Positions 1-5,824 are shown, counted from the stretch's first letter. The stretch: 6,922 bases of DNA from Brevundimonas sp. UBA986 (GCA_002292165.1 DBBK01000252.1:1-6922), one strand, 5' to 3'. Numbers and translations are program-made. Notes: generated by a model not told the origin, from the sequence alone.

Positions 1-482
1 TCGCCGGGGCCGCCGTCGGGGGAGACCGTGCGGTACTCGATCAGATGGGTGCGGACCGCCGTGTCCTCGACCATGGCGACATAGTCGGCCCAGGTCATGT
101 CGGTCATGCCGCCGCCGGGGTGGCGGTGGGCGAGGTAGCGCTTGAGCAGGTCGAACTGCTCGATCGTGGCCTCGGCCTCGACCAGGGCGCGCGACAGGTC
201 GGCGTTGCGGTTGAGGGTCTTGCGCTGGGAGCGGCTGAACGTGAACTCGGGGACCGGCAGGCGGACCGAGACGCAGGCGTCGCAGCTCTCGCAGGCCGGG
301 CGGTAGGCGATGTTCTGGCTGCGCCGGAAGCCCGCGTGGGTCAGTTCGTCATTGACGTGGGCGCCGTCCGAGAAGGGCAGGTTGGCGAACACCTTCCGCT
401 CGGTCATGCCAGGCAGGTAGGGGCAGGGCGCGACCGCGGTCATGAAGAAGCGAAGCTGACGGGTCGGGATATGCTGGGTCAC
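1..482 (-). CDS. bpt: Aspartate/glutamate leucyltransferase (Bpt, ATE1-like), 3' end outside window
   Basis: Bpt transfers leucine from Leu-tRNA to proteins with N-terminal Asp or Glu, marking them for ClpS/ClpAP degradation by the N-end rule; it acts in the cytoplasm. I translated the minus strand by hand. It begins V/M-T-Q-H-I-P-T-R-Q-L-R-F-F and carries the family's hallmarks: P-C-P-Y-L at residues 19-23, E-R-K-V-F at 28-32, and Y-R-P-A-C-E-S-C-D-A-C at 60-70, followed by R-x-P-V and F-S-R-S-Q-R. The four cysteines C20, C64, C67 and C70 are in place. The start is GTG at 482-480, chosen because the family begins about six residues before the Q-L-R-F stretch and no better in-frame start lies upstream; an AGGA sits only 2 nt before it, so the ribosome site is poor. 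About 160 residues are visible. The family is about 240-250 long, so roughly the last third lies beyond position 1. The gene is downstream of motB on the same strand with a 132-nt gap and no clear terminator. A true arginyltransferase specificity cannot be excluded from sequence alone. Confidence 0.93.
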   Translation of the reverse strand, partial: MTQHIPTRQLRFFMTAVAPCPYLPGMTERKVFANLPFSDGAHVNDELTHAGFRRSQNIAYRPACESCDACVSVRLPVPEFTFSRSQRKTLNRNADLSRALVEAEATIEQFDLLKRYLAHRHPGGGMTDMTWADYVAMVEDTAVRTHLIEYRTVSPDGGPG

Positions 483-614
483 GGTCCTAGGTCCGCACCC
501 GATCTTGCCAACAGTGTGACGATTGCCTGCGCATCCGAGGATTAGGCGCCGTTCGCGGCCGGCTCGCAAGGGCGTTCGCGCCACACATGTGCGGCCCAAA
601 TGCCCCGGCGCGGC

Positions 615-1517
615 TCACAGGCTGGTGTCCATGGGCAGGACCGGGGCCTCGCGCAGCAGGACGATGGCGATGCGGCGGTTGCCCGGCAGGGCCGGATCGT
701 CGGGGTAGAGGGGGTCGGAACCGGCCTTGCCCGCGACGGAGTAGACGCGGTCGGGGTCGACGCCGGCCTGCTGCAGGATGGCGCGCGAGGCGTCGGCGCG
801 GTTGGCCGACAGCGGCCAGTCGGCGGCGGTCGAGGCGCGGCCCGAGCCGGCAACCGAGGAGGTATGGCCGCTGATGGCGATACGGTTGGGCAGGCGGTTG
901 ATCACCTGGGCCACGGCGCGCAGCAGGACCTGGGCGCGGGCGTTGGGGCGGGCCGAGTTCTGGTCGAACATGGACCGGCCTTCCTGATCGACCAGCTGGA
1001 TGCGCAGGCCTTCGGGCGTCTGGTCGATGATCAGCTGCTTGGACAGTTCGGCCAGTTCGGGCATGCGCTGCATGGCCTGACGCAGGCTCTCGGCGGCGCT
1101 CTGGAACTCGGCGGCCTCGCGTCGCGAGACCTCGGCGGCCAGGGCGGAGTCGCTGGCGGAGGCGACATTGGGGTTGGAGCCCGAGTCCGGCGGAGCGTCC
1201 GGCGGAGCCTGGGGCGCCAGTTGCTCGGTCACCGACATGGAGCCGGCAGCCTTGGAGCCGTCCTGACCCAGGGCCGTGCCGCCCAGCAGGCCGCCCGAGC
1301 CCGAGGTGCTGTCCGAGACGCTGGCCGGGGCGAAGTACTCGGCGATGCCGCGCTTCTGCTCAGGGTCCGTCGTGTTGATCAGCCACATCAGCAGGAAGAA
1401 GGCCATCATCGCGGTCACGAAGTCGGCGTAGGCGACCTTCCAGGCGCCGCCGTGGTGGCCGCCGCCGGACACCTTCTTGATCTTCTTGATCAGGATCGGA
1501 CGATCGCTGGCGGACAT
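615..1517 (-). CDS. motB: Flagellar motor stator protein MotB
   Basis: This is a 300-residue MotB, the peptidoglycan-anchored half of the MotA4-MotB2 proton channel that drives flagellar rotation. The N-terminus is short, basic and cytoplasmic (K-K-I-K-K at 11-15, G-G-G-H-H-G-G at 18-24). The single transmembrane helix follows at about 28-48 with the signature W-K-V-A-Y-A-D-F-V-T-A-M-M-A-F-F. Asp32 is the proton-carrying residue, at the same number as in E. coli MotB. A Ser/Gly/Pro-rich linker spans about 65-125. The C-terminal OmpA-like peptidoglycan-binding domain covers about 170-295, with I-S-G-H-T, L-S-A-N-R-A and N-R-R-I-A-I motifs. The start is ATG 1517-1515; an AAGG ribosome site lies 8 nt upstream. 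The same frame stays open far upstream to 2279, but that extension is antisense to another gene and precedes the conserved N-terminus. No motA is adjacent, so the partner must be encoded elsewhere, as I recall is the case in Caulobacter. Confidence 0.97.
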   Translation of the reverse strand: MSASDRPILIKKIKKVSGGGHHGGAWKVAYADFVTAMMAFFLLMWLINTTDPEQKRGIAEYFAPASVSDSTSGSGGLLGGTALGQDGSKAAGSMSVTEQLAPQAPPDAPPDSGSNPNVASASDSALAAEVSRREAAEFQSAAESLRQAMQRMPELAELSKQLIIDQTPEGLRIQLVDQEGRSMFDQNSARPNARAQVLLRAVAQVINRLPNRIAISGHTSSVAGSGRASTAADWPLSANRADASRAILQQAGVDPDRVYSVAGKAGSDPLYPDDPALPGNRRIAIVLLREAPVLPMDTSL

Positions 1518-1673
1518 GCAGAGGACCTTGGGGAGAACTGGCCCGCAGGGTGACGGTTCAGGGTTAACGCCGCGTTTCCCATTTCGCCGTTCAGGCTCGC
1601 GCTTCAGGCGGTGGACGCTTGCGTGCGCGGCGCGGGCCGGAGAAGGTCGGCGGCCCGCGAAGGAGTCGCCTCC
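1518..1673. promoter_or_regulatory. Divergent motB / DUF922 intergenic region with a possible degenerate CtrA site
   Basis: This 156-bp gap separates motB (minus) from the DUF922 gene (plus), so it should hold both promoters. It includes TTAA (1564-1567), a 7-bp spacer, then TTTC (1575-1578). This is a half-matched version of the TTAA-N7-TTAA box bound by the cell-cycle regulator CtrA, which controls many flagellar genes in Caulobacter. Only one half-site is intact, so the assignment is speculative. I could not identify convincing -35/-10 or sigma-54 elements. Confidence 0.3.
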
Positions 1674-2327
1674 GTGATCCCCAGTCTGCTTGTCCTGACC
1701 GCCCTCGTCCTCCAGCAGGCCGCGCCCGCGACGGAGCCCGCGACCGGGCCCGCGCCGACGGCGGAGGCCTCGCCGCCCGCGACCGACCGGCTGCGCGAGG
1801 CTGTGGCGGCTGTGGATGTGCAGCAGCTGCCGGGACTGACCCTGACCGGCTATGAGGTCCGGGGGCGGTCGGCGCGTGGCGTGCGCGAGTCGATGAACGA
1901 CGAACGGCCGGCGGCGGAGGGCGACGACGCCCGCCACGACGCCCGCACGCGCTGGAGTTATCGCCCGCGCTGGAACCGCACGGCGGACGGCCAGTGCGAC
2001 GCGGCCTCGGCGACCGTCACCCTGAGCCTGACCATCGTCCTGCCGGATCTGGCCACCCGTGAGGCCCTGTCGCGCGACGAGCGGGCGGGCTGGGACGCCT
2101 ACTTCGCCGCCCTGGTGAAGCATGAGTGGAACCATGGCCGGATCGCCGAGAAGGGGCAGGAACTGATGGAGACGGCCCTGCGCGGCGCGCCGAACTGCGA
2201 GGCCATGACCGCCGTGGTCCGGACCTATGTCGCCGAGATCACCGCCGCCAGCCGCGAGTACGACGCCCAGACCGAGCACGGCCGCAAGGAGGGGGCGGTG
2301 TTCCCGCGCGGGGGCGCGTCTCGCTGA
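1674..2327 (+). CDS. Secreted DUF922-family protein, putative zinc-dependent peptidase
   Basis: The product is a 217-residue putative exported protein of the DUF922 family, described as predicted secreted Zn-dependent proteases; no substrate is known to me. A hydrophobic N-terminus (I-P-S-L-L-V-L-T-A-L-V-L) ends in A-P-A at about 17-19 and looks like a short signal peptide, although it lacks basic N-terminal residues. An Ala/Pro/Thr-rich stretch follows to about 37. The family core begins near L-T-G-Y-E-V-R-G at about 57-64. The key motif is H150-E151-W152-N153-H154, a match to HExxH, preceded by Lys149. Cys108 and Cys175 could form a disulfide in the periplasm. I chose the GTG at 1674 because AAGGAG (1660-1665) sits 8 nt upstream and a signal peptide starts right there; the longer in-frame ATG at 1611 would place 21 Arg/Ala-rich residues before it. 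The next gene begins 41 nt downstream on the same strand, so co-transcription is possible. Catalysis is inferred from the motif alone. Confidence 0.85.
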   Translation: MIPSLLVLTALVLQQAAPATEPATGPAPTAEASPPATDRLREAVAAVDVQQLPGLTLTGYEVRGRSARGVRESMNDERPAAEGDDARHDARTRWSYRPRWNRTADGQCDAASATVTLSLTIVLPDLATREALSRDERAGWDAYFAALVKHEWNHGRIAEKGQELMETALRGAPNCEAMTAVVRTYVAEITAASREYDAQTEHGRKEGAVFPRGGASR

Positions 2328-2368
2328 GGACGCTTGCTCCCGGGAGGCGGGTCGCCTAGGTCGGGGGC

Positions 2369-2878
2369 GTGACCCTGGAACCTCTGCCCGACGACCTCGC
2401 CCGCGACACCGCCGCCTATCGAAGGGCGCTGGGCGCCTTCGCGACCGGGGTCTGCGTCGTGACCGCCGACAGCCCGGCGGGGCCGCTGGGGATCACCGTC
2501 AACTCCTTCACCTCCGTCTCCCTGACGCCGCGTCTGGTGCTGTGGTGCCTGGACGAGCGGTCGGATCGCTGGCCGGTCTTCGCCGCCGCCGAGCGGTTCG
2601 CCATCCATGTCCTGCCCTCGACCGACCGGCCGCTGGCCAGTCGCTTCGCCAAGGGGGTGTCGCTGCTGGGGGAGGGGGAGTTCGTCCGCCCGGCGGATCA
2701 CAGCCCGCCCTGTCTGCCCGAGGCCCTGGTGCGGTTCGAGTGCTTAACCCATGACCGGATCCAGATGGGCGACCACCTGATCATCGTCGGCAGGGTCGAG
2801 ACCTTCCACGACGCGGGCGGCGAGGCCCTGACCTTCTTCCGCGGCCGCTACGGCGCCGCATCGGAGCCGACAGAATGA
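2369..2878 (+). CDS. Flavin reductase-like FMN-binding split-barrel protein
   Basis: This 169-residue cytoplasmic protein belongs to the flavin reductase-like domain family (HpaC type). Such proteins bind FMN or FAD and use NAD(P)H to supply reduced flavin to a partner monooxygenase. Visible family features are R-x-A-L-G-A-F-A-T-G-V-C-V-V-T at about 18-32, the flavin-contact stretch G-I-T-V-N-S-F-T-S-V-S at 41-51, G-D-H-x-I-I-V-G-R-V starting at G134, and the C-terminal F-F-R-G-R-Y-G at 156-162. Length is normal for the family (about 160-175). The start is GTG at 2369, preceded by AGG (2358-2360) and a G-run. A small hairpin (AGGCG 2345-2349, loop GGT, CGCCT 2353-2357) lies just upstream of the ribosome site. 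Its stop codon overlaps the next gene's ATG by 4 nt (ATGA), indicating translational coupling. No monooxygenase is visible nearby, so the electron acceptor is unknown; it might act alone as a diaphorase-like enzyme. Confidence 0.93.
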   Translation: MTLEPLPDDLARDTAAYRRALGAFATGVCVVTADSPAGPLGITVNSFTSVSLTPRLVLWCLDERSDRWPVFAAAERFAIHVLPSTDRPLASRFAKGVSLLGEGEFVRPADHSPPCLPEALVRFECLTHDRIQMGDHLIIVGRVETFHDAGGEALTFFRGRYGAASEPTE

Positions 2879-3729
2879 AGATCGCCTTCGCCGGCCTGGG
2901 CGTCATGGGCGCCCCGATGGCGCGCCACCTCAAGACCGCCGGTCACGATGTCACCGGCTACAACCGCTCGCCCGCCAAGGCTGTCGCCTGGGCCGAGGCC
3001 AACGGCGGCAAGTCGGCGGCGACGGTCGCCGAGGCGGCGGCGGGCGTGGAGCTGTTCGTCCTCTGCGTCGGCAATGACGATGACGTCCGGGCGGTCGTGA
3101 CCGAGGCCCTGCCGCATCTGGCCGAGGGGGCGGTGGTCGTGGACCACACCACGACCTCGGCCAGGGTGGCGCGCGAGATGGCCGAGCTGGCGGCGCAGAG
3201 CGGGCGCTTCTTCATCGACGCCCCCGTCTCGGGCGGTCAGGCGGGCGCCGAGAACGGCCAGCTCAGCGTCATGGCCGGCGGCGATCCGGAAGCCCTCGCC
3301 CGGGTTGAGACGGCGGTCATGGCCTACTCCAAGGCGATCCAGCACATGGGCCCCTCCGGCGCCGGCCAGCTGACCAAGATGGTCAACCAGATCGCCATCG
3401 CCGGGGTCGTCCAGGGGCTGGCCGAGGCGATCCACTTCGCCAAGACGGCGGGTCTGGACACCGACGCCGTCTATCAGGCCGTGTCCAAGGGCGCGGCCCA
3501 GAGCTGGCAGATGGACAACCGCTGGAAGACCGCCGCCGAGGGGAAGTTCGACTTCGGCTTCGCCGTCGACTGGATGCGCAAGGACCTGGGTCTGGTGCTG
3601 GACGAGGCCCGGGCCAACGGGGCGACCGTGTCCCTGACCGCCCTGGTCGACCAGTACTATGCCGACGTCCAGAAGCTGGGCGGGCGCCGCTGGGACACCT
3701 CCAGCCTGAAGGCCCGGCTGACGCCCTGA
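2875..3729 (+). CDS. NAD(P)-dependent beta-hydroxyacid dehydrogenase, 3-hydroxyisobutyrate dehydrogenase family
   Basis: The product is 284 residues, the usual length for this family of cytoplasmic enzymes that interconvert beta-hydroxyacids and semialdehydes. Examples are 3-hydroxyisobutyrate dehydrogenase, tartronate semialdehyde reductase and glyoxylate/succinic semialdehyde reductase. The Rossmann domain (1 to about 160) opens with G7-L-G-V-M-G-A-P-M-A-R. After the second strand comes N30-R31-S32, which in this family tends to mean NADP preference because the usual acidic residue is absent. The substrate motif D115-A-P-V-S119-G-G is intact. The all-helical C-terminal domain starts near G162 with G-x-G-Q-L-T-K168-M-V-N171-Q, where K168 is the general acid/base. 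K236-D-L-G-L is the fourth signature. The start ATG at 2875 overlaps the flavin reductase stop. The exact substrate cannot be told from sequence, and coupling to a flavin reductase does not match any catabolic operon that I recognise. Confidence 0.94.
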   Translation: MKIAFAGLGVMGAPMARHLKTAGHDVTGYNRSPAKAVAWAEANGGKSAATVAEAAAGVELFVLCVGNDDDVRAVVTEALPHLAEGAVVVDHTTTSARVAREMAELAAQSGRFFIDAPVSGGQAGAENGQLSVMAGGDPEALARVETAVMAYSKAIQHMGPSGAGQLTKMVNQIAIAGVVQGLAEAIHFAKTAGLDTDAVYQAVSKGAAQSWQMDNRWKTAAEGKFDFGFAVDWMRKDLGLVLDEARANGATVSLTALVDQYYADVQKLGGRRWDTSSLKARLTP

Positions 3730-3751
3730 AGGCCGGCTGGCGGGGCGTTTT
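3721..3751 (+). terminator. Possible weak intrinsic terminator after the dehydrogenase gene
   Basis: ACGCCC (3721-3726, overlapping the last codons) can pair with GGGCGT (3743-3748) and is followed directly by TTTT (3748-3751). The 16-nt loop contains a small GCC-GGCT-GGC hairpin (3732-3741). The stem is only 6 bp and the T-run short, so this is a tentative terminator for the 1674-3729 group. Confidence 0.4.
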
Positions 3752-3870
3752 GCACTCAAAAAAGGCGGGTGCAAAAGGTGCAATTCCGAAGGTGGAGCTT
3801 CAGGATATCTTTGTATCCTGTTGAATTTGCTTTGCACGCACGTCGACGCCGCTTTGCGCCCTGATTGCAC
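3748..3870. promoter_or_regulatory. Cluster of five TTGCAC/GTGCAA motifs, candidate operator array
   Basis: TTGCAC occurs at 3750-3755, 3832-3837 and 3865-3870 on the plus strand, and as GTGCAA at 3769-3774 and 3778-3783, giving five copies in 121 bp. The first two form a perfect 8-bp inverted repeat, TTTTGCAC (3748-3755) against GTGCAAAA (3769-3776), with a 13-nt spacer. The second and third are a direct GGTGCAA repeat with 9-bp spacing. Repetition, mixed orientation and the AT-rich background suggest binding sites for a transcription factor controlling the sulfatase. I do not recognise the factor. Confidence 0.45.
3801..3820. promoter_or_regulatory. Perfect 7-bp dyad CAGGATA-N6-TATCCTG, candidate operator
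   Basis: CAGGATA (3801-3807) and TATCCTG (3814-3820) are exact reverse complements around a 6-nt AT-rich centre. The 20-bp dyad is typical in size for a dimeric helix-turn-helix repressor site. It sits inside the TTGCAC cluster. No T-run follows it, so a terminator role is unlikely. Confidence 0.45.
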
Positions 3871-3913
3871 GTTCGGCGTGGCTCCTGAAATCCCGAACGG
3901 GTTGGGGCGGAGC

Positions 3914-3998
3914 GTCGCGGGCGGAATGTCAAAGACCGTTCCGGCAGCCTAACACCTCCGTGAGGTCTGCTGGACCGATTGTCGCGGCGGAATGAAAG
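3914..3998 (+). repeat. Imperfect direct repeat in the sulfatase leader
   Basis: GTCGCGG-GCGGAATG-TC-AAAG (3914-3934) recurs as GTCGCGG-CGGAATG-AAAG (3981-3998), differing only by a one-base and a two-base deletion, 67 bp apart. It may be a duplicated protein-binding site or a decayed duplication. Its function is unknown. Confidence 0.5.
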
Positions 3999-4047
3999 GC
4001 GCCGTGAATCCAAGGGGCTGGGTCTGCGGGATATGCTGACTCCAAGT

Positions 4048-4092
4048 TCCCTCCGGGAGATTTCCAGAGCCTGTTCGGGGTTTGACCCGACT
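4048..4092 (+). repeat. Upstream copy of a direct repeat flanking the sulfatase gene
   Basis: TCCCTCCGG (4048-4056) and GGGTTTGACCCGACT (4078-4092) recur in the same order, with starts 30 bp apart here and 29 bp apart in the second copy, at 5670-5678 and 5699-5713. The sequence between the two matches is poorly conserved. The second element forms a small dyad, TCGGG (4075-4079) with CCCGA (4086-4090). Confidence 0.5.
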
Positions 4093-4101
4093 TCGTCCTT
4101 G

Positions 4102-4140
4102 GGGCGGTCATGTCAGGTGTTCCGTGAAGCCGGACCGCTC
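4102..4140 (+). other. Hairpin in the sulfatase 5' leader
   Basis: GGGCGGTC (4102-4109) can pair with GACCGCTC (4133-4140), an 8-bp stem with one G-U pair and a 23-nt loop. It ends 16 nt before the sulfatase ribosome site (GGAG, 4157-4160), so it might influence translation. It could also be chance in GC-rich DNA. Confidence 0.35.
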
Positions 4141-4167
4141 CGAGCCCGGCGATCATGGAGTGACCTG

Positions 4168-5667
4168 ATGGCCAAGAAACCCAATGTGCTCGTGATGTGG
4201 GGGGATGACATCGGTCAGGCCAACCTCAGCTGCTACACCCGGGGCGTGATGGGGTATCGCACCCCGAACATCGACCGCATCGCCAGGGAAGGGATGATCT
4301 TCACGGACGCCTATGCCGAGCAGAGCTGTACGGCGGGCCGGGCGTCCTTCATCACCGGCCAGTGCGGCCTGCGCACCGGCATGACCAAGGTGGGTCTGCC
4401 CGGCGCGGAACTGGGTCTTCAGGCCGAGGATATCACCACCGCCGAGGCCCTGAAGCCGCTCGGCTATCGCACGGGTCAGTTCGGCAAGAACCACCTGGGC
4501 GACCGCGACGAACACCTGCCGACCATGCACGGGTTTGATGAGTTCTTCGGCAATCTTTATCACCTGAATGCCGAAGAAGAGCCTGAGCACCCGGACTATC
4601 CGAACGAGAAGGATTTCCCCGACTTCAAGAAGAAGTACGGCCCGCGCGGCGTGCTGCACTGCTGGTCGGACGGCAAGGGCGGTCAGAAGATCGAGAACAC
4701 GGGGCCGCTGACCAAGAAGCGGATGGAGACCTGCGACGAGGAGTTCCTGGAGGCCGCCAAGAAATTCATCCAGGCCGCCCATGACGCGGATGAGCCGTTC
4801 TTCGTCTGGTTCAACACCACCCACATGCACGCCTTTACGCATGTGAAGCCGGAGCTGATCGGCCAGTCGGGCCGCTGGCAGTCCGAGTACCACGACGCGA
4901 TGATCTATCACGACTGGTGCATCGGCCAGATGCTGGACTTCATCGACGAGCTGGGCATCGCCGACGACACCTTCGTCCAGTACTCGACCGACAACGGCCC
5001 GCACATGAACACCTGGCCGGACGGGGGCATGACCCCGTTCCGCAACGAGAAAAACTCAAGCTGGGAAGGCGCCTATCGCGTGCCCTGCATGGTGCGCTTC
5101 CCGGGCCGGATCGAGGCCGGGACGGAGTCCAACGCCATCGTCAGTCACCTCGACTGGTTCCCGACCATCCTGGCCATCGCTGGCGAACCCGACATCAAGG
5201 AAAAGCTGGTGAAGGGCCACAAGGTCGGGGACACGACTTTCAAGGTCCATCTCGACGGCTTCAACCTGCTGCCCTACCTGACCGGCGAGGTCGAGGAGAG
5301 CCCGCGCAAGGGCTTCATCTACTTCACCGACGACGGCGATGTGGCGGCGCTGCGCTACGACAACTGGAAGATGATGTTCCTGGAACAGCGGGTGACGGGC
5401 ACGCTGAAGGTCTGGCAGGACCCGTTCGTCGAACTGCGCGTGCCCTATATCTTCAACCTGCGCCTCGATCCCTACGAGCGGGCAGAGATCACCTCGAACA
5501 CCTATTGGGACTGGGTCTTCCGTCGCATCTACCTGCTGGTCCCCGCCCAGGCCGGCGTCGCGGAATTCATCGAAACCTTCAAGGAGTTCCCGCCCCGGCA
5601 GAAGGCCGCGAGCTTCAGTCTTGATCAGGTCCTGGCGAAAATGTCGGAGACGGCGTCAGGCGCCTGA
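4168..5667 (+). CDS. Type I sulfatase (arylsulfatase family) with C-T-A-G-R motif
   Basis: The product is a 499-residue sulfate-ester hydrolase of the formylglycine-dependent alkaline phosphatase superfamily. It begins P-N-V-L-V-M-W-G-D13-D14, the first metal-binding pair. C54-T-A-G-R58 is the modification site, where Cys54 should become formylglycine; the usual bacterial motif is C-x-P-S-R, so Pro and Ser are replaced by Ala and Gly. Other active-site residues are present: K107 and H109 in G-K-N-H-L-G, H219 in N-T-T-H, D275-N276 in S-T-D-N-G, and K295 before E-G-A-Y-R-V-P. The C-terminal part has the F-N-L-R-L-D-P-Y-E-R subdomain and a K-E-F-P-P-R-Q-K tail. The start at 4168 has GGAG 7 nt upstream; the frame is open back to 3979 but the added residues show no signal peptide. 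Without a signal sequence the enzyme looks cytoplasmic. No formylglycine-generating enzyme, transporter or polysaccharide gene is nearby. GC is lower than in neighbouring genes, hinting at acquisition. The substrate is unknown. Confidence 0.95.
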   Translation: MAKKPNVLVMWGDDIGQANLSCYTRGVMGYRTPNIDRIAREGMIFTDAYAEQSCTAGRASFITGQCGLRTGMTKVGLPGAELGLQAEDITTAEALKPLGYRTGQFGKNHLGDRDEHLPTMHGFDEFFGNLYHLNAEEEPEHPDYPNEKDFPDFKKKYGPRGVLHCWSDGKGGQKIENTGPLTKKRMETCDEEFLEAAKKFIQAAHDADEPFFVWFNTTHMHAFTHVKPELIGQSGRWQSEYHDAMIYHDWCIGQMLDFIDELGIADDTFVQYSTDNGPHMNTWPDGGMTPFRNEKNSSWEGAYRVPCMVRFPGRIEAGTESNAIVSHLDWFPTILAIAGEPDIKEKLVKGHKVGDTTFKVHLDGFNLLPYLTGEVEESPRKGFIYFTDDGDVAALRYDNWKMMFLEQRVTGTLKVWQDPFVELRVPYIFNLRLDPYERAEITSNTYWDWVFRRIYLLVPAQAGVAEFIETFKEFPPRQKAASFSLDQVLAKMSETASGA

Positions 5668-5669
5668 CG

Positions 5670-5713
5670 TCCCTCCGGCGAAATCGGGGCGCGGCTGAGG
5701 GTTTGACCCGACT
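5670..5713 (+). repeat. Downstream copy of the direct repeat flanking the sulfatase gene
   Basis: TCCCTCCGG (5670-5678) and GGGTTTGACCCGACT (5699-5713) repeat the pair found at 4048-4092 in the same order and nearly the same spacing. This copy begins 3 nt after the sulfatase stop codon. The two copies bracket the gene, but no transposase or terminal inverted repeats accompany them. Confidence 0.5.
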
Positions 5714-5824
5714 GTCGTCGCCCCGGCGCCGTGAGACCGTCTCGTTGTCGCCGCGATCCTCGGGGGAGAACGGCGACGAGGTCCGCAAGGCCGGGGTCCT
5801 ATCGAGGGAGGGATTCCGGGGCAG

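Larger units (their letters stand above)
3730..4167. other. 438-bp non-coding leader of the sulfatase gene
   Basis: I see no credible gene here on either strand. Open frames in it encode Arg/Ser/Pro-rich products without family features. The first part (about 3745-3870) is noticeably AT-richer than the surroundings. The stretch contains a TTGCAC cluster, two perfect dyads, an imperfect direct repeat, one copy of a longer repeat that recurs after the sulfatase gene, and a hairpin close to the sulfatase start; each is listed separately. A small hairpin ACCTC-CGT-GAGGT lies at 3954-3966. I could not identify a convincing promoter or match it to a known riboswitch. Confidence 0.7.

Noticed and set aside
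45..545. A 166-codon plus-strand open frame opposite bpt
   Set aside because: It is antisense to clear Bpt sequence, has no family features and is explained by high GC.
615..2279. A 554-residue minus-strand reading frame extending MotB upstream across the DUF922 gene
   Set aside because: The MotB homology begins exactly at the ATG at 1517 with a good ribosome site. The upstream extension is antisense to a gene with a signal peptide and HExxH motif, and its composition is the Arg/Gly-rich type of a shadow frame in GC-rich DNA.
2848..3870. A 340-codon minus-strand open frame opposite the dehydrogenase
   Set aside because: The opposite strand encodes an intact dehydrogenase with all four family motifs; the minus frame is Gly/His/Arg-rich and featureless.
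3756..4013. An 85-codon minus-strand frame in the sulfatase leader
   Set aside because: It is Arg/Ser-rich, has no evident ribosome site or homology, and overlaps the dyads and repeats that better explain the region.
467..4038. An 11-bp match GGGATATGCTG at 467-477 (inside bpt) and 4028-4038
   Set aside because: A few such 11-mers are expected by chance in a 7-kb window, and the flanks do not extend the match.
4082..4110. TTGACC followed by CGGTCA as a sulfatase promoter
   Set aside because: The -10 position is GC-rich and does not match either the general or the Caulobacter housekeeping consensus.
4155..4163. A two-codon upstream frame (ATG GAG TGA) just before the sulfatase start
   Set aside because: It overlaps the sulfatase ribosome site and is most simply chance.
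4153..5004. A 283-codon minus-strand open frame opposite the sulfatase
   Set aside because: It mirrors the sulfatase active-site region and shows no recognisable domain.
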